The notes under the pieces: generated by a model
What the model saw: only the letters and a program-made list of their open reading frames with translations
Databases searched by the model: none
Told to the model about the DNA's origin: nothing
Assembly: GCA_009692985.1 (NCBI GenBank)
Contig: SHYF01000026.1
Location: forward strand, 1-14,274
DNA length: 14,274 bases
From: Dehalococcoidia bacterium
GTDB lineage: Bacteria > Chloroflexota > Dehalococcoidia > Lucifugimonadales > SHYF01
Direction: 5' to 3'
Shown here: positions 6,379 to 13,200 of the stretch, one piece after another
Layout of the letters: every line of letters starts with the position of its first letter
Numbering within the stretch: the first letter of the stretch is position 1
Program-made: the position numbers and the translations under genes

Positions 6379-6384
6379 ATTATA
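6379..6384 (-). promoter_or_regulatory. -10 element TATAAT of the ispH promoter
   Basis: A perfect TATAAT on the minus strand lies 30 nt upstream of the ATA codon at 6348. Transcription would start near 6372, so the leader is about 24 nt and carries GGAAGG as a possible Shine-Dalgarno sequence. The -35 region is poor. This places translation initiation downstream of 6372. Confidence 0.45.
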
Positions 6385-6481
6385 TGGTATCGGTAGAGGG
6401 GAGGGCAGAGGCCCAAAGGACAGAGGTTGTTTGGAGTTGGTGCGAGGTAAGCCAGGGCGGAGGCCTATCGAAACCTACTCC

Positions 6482-6512
6482 GCTCATCTCCTTCGACATG
6501 CTCAGAATGAGC
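6482..6512. repeat. Short palindromic intergenic element (GCTCAT ... ATGAGC with CTTCGACATGCTCAG core)
   Basis: GCTCAT at 6482-6487 and ATGAGC at 6507-6512 flank a core that reads CTTCGACATGCTCAG. It closely resembles the widespread dispersed element containing CTTCGACAAGCTCAGG that I recall from many bacterial genomes. The surrounding gap (6385-6610) lies between the ispH promoter and the surface-protein stop codon, and I see no other gene in it. Confidence 0.4.
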
Positions 6513-6610
6513 TGGATATGATGGCAAGCAAGAATATCGCTTTGTTCCCTCAGCGGCCATAGGGCGGGGATAGCAGGAGAGCGATGTCTTGGCTGCCGGA
6601 GCTATCAGCG

Positions 6611-9600
6611 TTAGGACGCGGAGGCTGTCGGTGGCTTTCGGCGCAGAACCAGGAAGTACACAGCCGCGCCAATTACTATCAGCACCGCAGCCAGAATGCC
6701 TATTATCAGGCCGAGTGGCGCACCGGCCGCGCTTGGCTCAGAGGTGACCTCAAAGCTGCTGTTCTGGCCGTCCACGTCAACGTTGTATTTGCCCCCACGG
6801 TCCCGAGCAACGGTGAAGCTCACCGTCTGCGTTGCGCTGGCGGAAATGGTCACATCCTTCGTCTCCTTCACTGCTCCGTTGACCTTTAGCGTTACTGTCT
6901 TGCTGCCAGCGGCGTCCCCACTGTTGGTGACTTTGACAGTAATTGTGACCGGCTCACCGGCCTGCACGGCCTGGGGCGATACCTGGAGCTCTGACAGGGT
7001 AAGCACGGCCACAGGTACGCGCAGGACATTGAAGGAACCTTTGAGTGTTTCTACCTGGACGGTGTACGTACCAGGCTCGCTCTTGGTGACATCGAATATG
7101 GCAAGGGATATTGCCTTGCCTTCCAGTGTGACCGTCTCTTTGGCCTCTTGTTTTCCGTTGATTAGAAGCAGCACGTCGAAGGTGCCTTGCAGGTCGCCCG
7201 TGTTCGCCACAGCCGCCACAATGGTCACACGCTCGCCTGGTTTCACCGCGGCGGGCCTGACGTCCAGTTTGGTGACGCCTATGACAGCCTTGGCAATGGG
7301 TTTAGCCACGATGAAAGTGTCGCTTACTCCGCCTATTGTGATCTTATAGGGCCCAGGCTGCTCCTGGGATATGATCACTTTAACAGGCACCGTTACCTTT
7401 CCTGGCAGCCGTACTGGCGTGACCTGGTACAGGGCATCGTTCAGCAGCACTTGGATGTCCAGCTTGCCCGACGCGTCTCCGCTGTTAGTGACTTGTACCG
7501 TCACGGTGACAGGCTCTTTGGGCGCTACCTGCTTGGGTGAGACGCTGATGCTCCCGTAGCTTATTGCGGCTTGGGGCAGCTTCTTGGCTACCGCAAGGGT
7601 GGCGGTTTGCTGCTCCACCTGAATCTGATACGAACCCTCTTCTGCCTGCTTCAGGTAGAAGACCACATCTCCCTTTTGTCCCGCTCCCAATGTGATGTCC
7701 AGGGTATCCAGCGGTTTTCCATTCACCTTGAGTATTATGCCAAGGGTGCCGGGCTGCGCGCCCTGGTTAGCTATCTGAGCTGTGACAGCGACAGCCTCGT
7801 TGGGCTCCGCAACTTGCGGGTCCAGTACCAGGCCGGTGATGGCGAATGCGGCGGGAGCCGGGGCGACGCTCAATATGGTGAATACGGAGAAGCCATCGTT
7901 TGATATGGCTCTGAACAGCATACGGCCCTGAGCGTCCGTCCCAGCCAGCACTGTGGGCAAGAACTGCAATGTACCGTCGTCAGCCAATCGTGTGATTCGA
8001 ACTGTGCCTGGGCCACCCTGGGCTGCTACCCAAATGGGATCCATAGCCATTTCAACGGTTACCGCGCCGACGTCCGTGCCGTTCCGCAAGTTGGTCTTGG
8101 TAATCTCTATGGCGAAGCCCACGTTCTTGATTGTGTTGCCGGCCCCCTGGGCCACCAACTGGAAGCCCGCCTTGGCGCCAGGCGATAGCTCCTTCTTTGG
8201 AGTCATTGTCATGGTGGCACCCTGGGGAATAGTTTTCAGGGTCGCGTCAAATGAGAAGCCGCCTGACTTGCCCAGCGATGGGTCGCTGGCGCTAAAGTCT
8301 TGTTCCTGCTGCTTTGTGACCATGCGCAGCTTTGTGATTTGGGCCGTGGCAGTGTTCCCTGTGCCCGATATGCCTGAGGTTTCGGCTACCATGGTGAGTG
8401 TTGTGTTGCCCTGGGCATCCCTGGCCATTGGTATCTCAATGTTACCGTTGTCGCGTACTATGATTCCGCTTGCCTTATCCTCGAACGTGGAGAGGTTGGA
8501 CCCCAGGGCCAGGCCTATTGGCAGCACGATCTGCGTTGCTGACACGGATACCGTATCCCCGGTTACGTTCACAATTTTGCCCGTTTTGTCCACCCCGGTG
8601 GACTTGATATCAATGTTGATAGTGGGCGGTATTACCAGTTTGGCATCCAGGGTTGGCGCCACAACTCTGAAGGAGTCAACTTGCCCATCTATGGATACTA
8701 TGTGGGTTCCTGGGGCACTCTGGTTAACGCTAAAGACCAGGGTCTTTTTCTGACCGGGCGTCAACGTTCCTGTTTGGGTGCCTGCTCCGGTACCATCTAT
8801 CAGTACGGCCGCCGTGTAGTCACCGGGGGATCCGCCGGCGTTAGTGGCAATCACTGAGACTGTGACTGGGTCACCCCCGCCCACAGTCTTTGGGCTAACC
8901 ACAAGGTTTGAGAATTGAATGCTGGCGGATGCTACAACAAAGTTGTCGGCCAGATCACCTATCTGGACAACGTAGGTGCCAGCTGCCGAGCGACTGACGG
9001 TCGTGGAGTGGACTCGGCCCGTAATTCCGCTATCCATGCCACTCGTGGCGCCGCTCCCCAGTGCACCGGTGGCCGTGAATACTGGGTTCCCGTTTACCAA
9101 GAGCGGGATACTGTAGTTCCCCTGGCCCGTATCAGCCCGGGTTACTCGAAAAGTGATAGTTACCGGAACGCCCGCATTGACGTTCTTGGGAGTCACCGTT
9201 AGCTCCAGGACCTTGAAGCCCTGGGTTACCTGCGCTGGCGTGGGCGAGGGCGTAGGCGTGCCCGTCGGCGTTGGCGTATGGGTTGGCGTAGGCGTACGGG
9301 TTGGCGTAGGCGTACGGGTTGGCGTAGGCGTAAATGTAGCCGTAGGTGTGGCCGTCGGCGTCCCAATAGGCGTGGGCGTGGGCGTGCTAGTCGGCGTGGG
9401 CGTGCTAGTCGGCGTGGGCGTGCTAGTCGGCGTGGGCGTAGGGGTAGGCGTTCCGCCAGCGGGTGGCGGCGGTGGCGGCGGTGGCGGCGGTGGCGGCGGT
9501 GGCGGCGGTGGCGGCGGTGTGGGCGTGGGCGCCTGTGCTATGCTGAGGTTTACGGTGTCCGAATCTCCAGATTTGAATGCCACAAACGCCACCTGCGCGT

Positions 9601-9991
9601 CGTTGAGTACCATGGTGGCCTGGACGCCGCTGACGAAGAAGATGATGGGGTCGTTAGACACGCCACCGTCCTTGGCGGGGGATGATGGGTCTTGGTCATC
9701 GCCGGTAACGGCGAACGAGCTTAGTAATCCGTAGCTTCCGCTCGTGGTCGTGCAACTGATAACGGTTCCGCTTGCGACGGCAATACACTTAGAGAAGGTG
9801 GTGCCGTTTATCTTGGCCTGTACCAGAGTCCCGACAGGCGCGTCAACCCCGCCGATCTTTACAGTGCCGTGGAATATGTGAGAAGGAGATGGGATTGCTT
9901 GCACTGTACCCTCGGTAGGGCTGGCGACCAAAAGAGTGCCGACAGCCACTACTGCCAGCAGCGCGATCAGGCTTGCCGCTACCCTATTCAA
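6611..9991 (-). CDS. Large membrane-anchored surface protein with poly-Pro/PT stalk and CARDB-like repeats
   Basis: This is an 1126-residue extracytoplasmic protein. It has a signal peptide (about 1-32), an N-terminal globular region (33-155), a run of about 19 prolines (near 159-176) and a Thr-Pro-rich stalk (to about 255). Two CARDB-like beta-sandwich repeats follow (about 256-447). A central region (about 447-712) ends like a PGF-pre-PGF module (WV ... LPT ... GFSVFTI). Four more CARDB-like repeats (about 714-1088) precede a C-terminal transmembrane helix (about 1092-1115) and the short basic tail RRKPP. The repeats share a PVTVTVxVTNSGDAxG and LxVNGxxxx pattern. There is no LPXTG sorting motif, so anchoring is by the helix. 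The start is TTG at 9991; a TGA in frame upstream excludes an earlier one, and no good RBS is seen. It probably acts at the cell surface in adhesion or structure; the exact role is unknown. Confidence 0.85.
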   Translation of the reverse strand: MNRVAASLIALLAVVAVGTLLVASPTEGTVQAIPSPSHIFHGTVKIGGVDAPVGTLVQAKINGTTFSKCIAVASGTVISCTTTSGSYGLLSSFAVTGDDQDPSSPAKDGGVSNDPIIFFVSGVQATMVLNDAQVAFVAFKSGDSDTVNLSIAQAPTPTPPPPPPPPPPPPPPPPPPPAGGTPTPTPTPTSTPTPTSTPTPTSTPTPTPIGTPTATPTATFTPTPTRTPTPTRTPTPTHTPTPTGTPTPSPTPAQVTQGFKVLELTVTPKNVNAGVPVTITFRVTRADTGQGNYSIPLLVNGNPVFTATGALGSGATSGMDSGITGRVHSTTVSRSAAGTYVVQIGDLADNFVVASASIQFSNLVVSPKTVGGGDPVTVSVIATNAGGSPGDYTAAVLIDGTGAGTQTGTLTPGQKKTLVFSVNQSAPGTHIVSIDGQVDSFRVVAPTLDAKLVIPPTINIDIKSTGVDKTGKIVNVTGDTVSVSATQIVLPIGLALGSNLSTFEDKASGIIVRDNGNIEIPMARDAQGNTTLTMVAETSGISGTGNTATAQITKLRMVTKQQEQDFSASDPSLGKSGGFSFDATLKTIPQGATMTMTPKKELSPGAKAGFQLVAQGAGNTIKNVGFAIEITKTNLRNGTDVGAVTVEMAMDPIWVAAQGGPGTVRITRLADDGTLQFLPTVLAGTDAQGRMLFRAISNDGFSVFTILSVAPAPAAFAITGLVLDPQVAEPNEAVAVTAQIANQGAQPGTLGIILKVNGKPLDTLDITLGAGQKGDVVFYLKQAEEGSYQIQVEQQTATLAVAKKLPQAAISYGSISVSPKQVAPKEPVTVTVQVTNSGDASGKLDIQVLLNDALYQVTPVRLPGKVTVPVKVIISQEQPGPYKITIGGVSDTFIVAKPIAKAVIGVTKLDVRPAAVKPGERVTIVAAVANTGDLQGTFDVLLLINGKQEAKETVTLEGKAISLAIFDVTKSEPGTYTVQVETLKGSFNVLRVPVAVLTLSELQVSPQAVQAGEPVTITVKVTNSGDAAGSKTVTLKVNGAVKETKDVTISASATQTVSFTVARDRGGKYNVDVDGQNSSFEVTSEPSAAGAPLGLIIGILAAVLIVIGAAVYFLVLRRKPPTASAS
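9281..9332. repeat. 18-bp tandem repeat in the PT stalk (about 2.9 copies)
   Basis: The unit GGTTGGCGTAGGCGTACG occurs at 9281-9298 and 9299-9316, with a partial third copy to 9332. On the coding (minus) strand it encodes Thr-Pro-Thr-Arg-type hexapeptides. It is an in-frame coding array, not an intergenic repeat. Confidence 0.8.
9384..9437. repeat. 18-bp tandem repeat in the PT stalk (3 perfect copies)
   Basis: GTGCTAGTCGGCGTGGGC is repeated three times without a change (9384-9401, 9402-9419, 9420-9437). It encodes a Thr-Pro-Thr-Ser-type hexapeptide on the minus strand. The perfect identity points to recent duplication. Confidence 0.85.
9462..9518. repeat. 9-bp tandem repeat encoding the poly-proline tract (6.3 copies)
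   Basis: Six exact copies of GGTGGCGGC plus GGT run from 9462 to 9518. On the minus strand this reads as CCG CCG CCA triplets, giving a stretch of about 19 prolines, expected to form a rigid polyproline-II rod. The 9-bp period keeps the reading frame if copy number changes. Confidence 0.85.
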
Positions 9992-10022
9992 GAGGCACCA
10001 GCATTGGTATCGGAAGAGTCAT
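9984..10022 (-). other. Possible 12-residue leader ORF overlapping the TTG start
   Basis: ATG at 10022 opens a short frame ([12 protein letters not shown], then TAG at 9986-9984) that ends 8 nt inside the surface-protein gene. Its RBS is poor. It could couple translation to the weak TTG start or could simply be chance. Confidence 0.2.
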
Positions 10023-10246
10023 TTTCACACAAGGACGGAGCATCCATCATTTAGAATACCTTCGTTGATATGGTTGCCTTTGGTCTTCAATCAGTCGGAA
10101 GCCCTCCTCCGGTCTTGCAGAGCTTATTGCTGCACTGCCTACTGAAGGAGGGCTTCTTCCCAGTTCGTCACCGTGGTGGCGTTCTGCCCTGAGCCATCAC
10201 ACCCCATATGGTCTGCATTTCCAGGGACTCTCTGGCTTGCCCTCGC
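9992..10246. other. Intergenic region between the two giant surface-protein genes
   Basis: This 255-nt gap separates the stop of the upstream (right-hand) gene from the TTG start of the left-hand gene. It carries the nested inverted repeat at 10098-10156, a possible -10 box TATTCT on the minus strand (10058-10053) without a clear -35, and a 12-codon leader ORF at 10022-9984. I see no other gene. Confidence 0.5.
10098..10156 (-). terminator. Long nested inverted repeat, probable 3'-end structure of the upstream surface-protein transcript
   Basis: GAAGCCCTCCT (10098-10108) and AGGAGGGCTTC (10146-10156) are perfect 11-bp arms. Inside the 37-nt loop TGCAG (10116-10120) and CTGCA (10130-10134) form a second stem. 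It lies 91 nt beyond the stop of the right-hand gene. No T-run follows on the minus strand, so it may be a terminator of non-classic type or a small dispersed repeat. Confidence 0.45.
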
Positions 10247-13200
10247 CTATGGAACGAGGAGACCGTCCGCCAGAAGGAACAACCAGAAACCTTCCCCTCT
10301 GAGTACAACCCTCTCGTTTTCAAAGCGTGTTTCGAAAGCGCCAAGCTTCTGGGTAACGCGGTCATTGATTGCCAGGTTCGCTGTATTGCCATAGTCGAAC
10401 TCGATGCCGTTCTTGAACGCCAGTAGAGACGACGATGACCCGAGGGCAGCCTGCGATTCCGGAGATAGTCCTTTGAGGAATTTGACAACGGTGACCGGTA
10501 ACTGTAGGCCTGTGGCAGGGTCTATCGATGGGCCTTCGCTATGGGCGCCAACGGTGTTCCACCCCGCCTTTTCTGAGAATGTCGGAGGCACAGCACCATC
10601 GGCCAGGAACTGGCCCGGTATCGTCAGGTTCATGCAGGAGAAGCTGCTCTCCGAGAATCCTGGCAACGGGTCCGCCGACTTGAAGGCGCCTGGCTTGGTG
10701 AATGCCCAATAGCCCTTCCCTTCCTGGAGCGTTGTCAGGGTGTCGGCGGATGGGTCTGGTGTGTACACCTGGAAGGATGCCGCCCCGGTAAGGCCGCCTG
10801 GCCAGTACTGAATGCTATTGATAACGTTACGAAGCGTCGCATCGCCTTCGGCGTCCCGTTCTTTGCTGAGGTCTCCGCCGCCCGCTCCCTGGTCCACAAG
10901 GCCAGCTTTGAATGCCGTGCTAACGTTCTTTACCTTCTGATTCAGAAGCGTGGCCAGGGTCCCGTTCGTTGGCTGAATGGGTGTTGCCACCAGGTTTCCG
11001 TTTCTCTGTAGGCACGTGTTCCATGCTGTCATGTAGGCGCTGACCTGCGCTAGAACAATACCGGTTGTTTCGTTGCCTGCCTTATCCGTAGCCTTGACTG
11101 TCCATTTCAGTTCGCCGGGTGGCGCAGATACCGGAATTACGGTTGGGAACAGGTAGTTACCGGTTGAGCTCCATTGGTCCCGAAGAACCAGCGGCGTATC
11201 AGTGGCAGCAATCATTGTCTTGATCGCGGGGAGGAATATCTCCACCTTAGCAATACCGGTCTCGGCGTCCGAGGCGTTTACCTGGTATACCACCGGGTCG
11301 CCGGGCTTGCCTTTAAGTGCGGTGAAGGGGTAGATGGTGCCTAGGCCTGCCAACGTGCCACTTGTGAGTGAAGGGCCGGTGATGTCCAGGATTACCTGCA
11401 CGGATAGCTTGTTCAGCGGTGTGACGGCATCGGCTTGAAGCGCTGCGGTGTTCGGCTCCAAGCCACCCTCGTCTTTCATGCTGACCACAATGGTGTTGAG
11501 GCCGTTGTGCAGTTGGATGGTCGTAGAGAACTTCGATGTTGTCAGGGCGGCACTCTTCAAAGTCAGCACCAGCTTGCCATTATGATGTACGCTGAGGCTG
11601 GCCGGATTGTTCTCCTGGAAAACGCCGAACACAGTCTGGGACACGGTGCGGGTGACTAGCTTGCCCAGTACGGGGTCTGGGACACCTCCGGCTAGCTTCG
11701 TTATAAACTTATCGCCGTCTATGTCCTCATCTACGATTAGATCAGAGACGCTATCCCCATTGAAGTCAAAGCCCACGTCTTTATCCAATTTTGCGTTGCC
11801 GTTCAGGTCCTCACTGAGTAGAAGCCGTAGGACTGGGAAACTGGTGTCCAAGGAGACAGTGATCATCTTGACCGCGCTCATCGAATCGTAGACGTCGCGA
11901 ATGGCCGTAACTTTGATCTTATTCTCGCCTTCTGATAGAGCGAATACGCCTTGGTAAGCGCCGCCAATCACGTCAATGAGCTGGTCGCCGGCCGAGCCAG
12001 CGCCAGTGACACCCACGGCGTCCACGAACCAACCCTCTAGCAGGTTGCCGGATGCGTCAGTGGTGTCGTAGGCGAACTGTATGGCCACCTTCTTTCCCAC
12101 GAAGGCATCCATCCCGAGCTCAACCCCGGTGAGCATAGGAAGGCCCATTCCGTCTATCATGGAGGGTGGAATGAATACCAACTTCCACGGTGCGAAATCT
12201 GTCATTGTGAACACCGTGCCAGGCACTGTGGACCCTGTCATCGGGCCAGGACCGCCGCCAGGATTGCCGCCAGGATAGCCGCCAGGATAGCCGCCAGGAC
12301 CGCCGCCACCAGGTTGATTGGTGTTCTGTGCTGGCGGGAAGCTAACGATCTGGGCCAGCGTAGTGGTTGCAGTTACCTCTGTGCCTGCTGAGTTATAGGT
12401 CAGGACTTTTATGAACTTGGTGTCAAACTGGGGCGGGCAAGATGGCGCGCAATTAGGGAAGAAGAAGTTGGGCTCAGTGTCGTACCACATCTTGGCGCTG
12501 AACATAGTACCCGCGCCCACGGCGAACGTGCCACTTGTGGCTGTGCCGCTGTTCGCCGTGTCACCAGAGCCGTTTAGGTCCAAGGTCTGGTAGGTGAATA
12601 TCATCCCTGGTGGCAGGCTGCCCTGGTTTATGGGGTCCCTTGTGTAGGCCAGAGACCAGTTGCCTATGGCGCGCGCAGGCTTACCGCCATAGTCGTTGGT
12701 GCGGTGCCACATCCCTGTGGTGGTGTATCCTGCAAGGCCGCTTTCATAGGATGCCGGCCCTAGTAGATCAGTGCTTGGAAGGTCAATACCTAGGGTCACC
12801 TTTTTCACCGTCGGATCGTTCACCAAACCCTTGATAGTGATAGGAGTAGTGGTAAAAGAGCCGCCATCCTTCGGGTCAGAGATAGTAACTTCCAAGGTTT
12901 TCACGCGTTCAATGGAGAATGGCGCTGTTACAACGGGCGGCGTATCCTTCGACCCAGGTGATTCCAGCGTAACGGCGAAGCTACTCTCATAGTCGCCGGC
13001 TACTGTGCTTTCCGGGGCGTCTGCCCCTGGGATGCTGGCCCGGAACACCTGCTGGGAGTCGTCGGTCATTAGAATATTGCTGCCGCGCTGTGTTAGACCT
13101 GTAATGTTAAATGGAGGGAACACCGTCATGGGCTTTGTGTCGTAGATGTTTCCCGTATCTATTTTTATGAAGAAGAAACTAGTGCCTTTAACGCCCAGAA

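Noticed and set aside
6347..6562. 71-codon plus-strand ORF upstream of ispH
   Set aside because: It covers the ispH promoter and the palindromic repeat, and its product shows no recognisable features.
6696..8753. Several plus-strand ORFs up to 266 codons opposite the CARDB protein gene
   Set aside because: They are antisense shadows of a repetitive Val/Thr-rich gene; their Ser/Thr/Val-rich composition mirrors the coding strand.
9281..9437. Direct repeats considered as a CRISPR array
   Set aside because: The units are contiguous 18-mers with no spacers, lie in frame in a coding region, and no cas gene is present.
9153..9734. 193-codon plus-strand ORF rich in Val-Gly repeats and poly-Gly
   Set aside because: It is the reverse complement of the PT and poly-Pro stalk. 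Its repeats are a consequence of the coding-strand codons.
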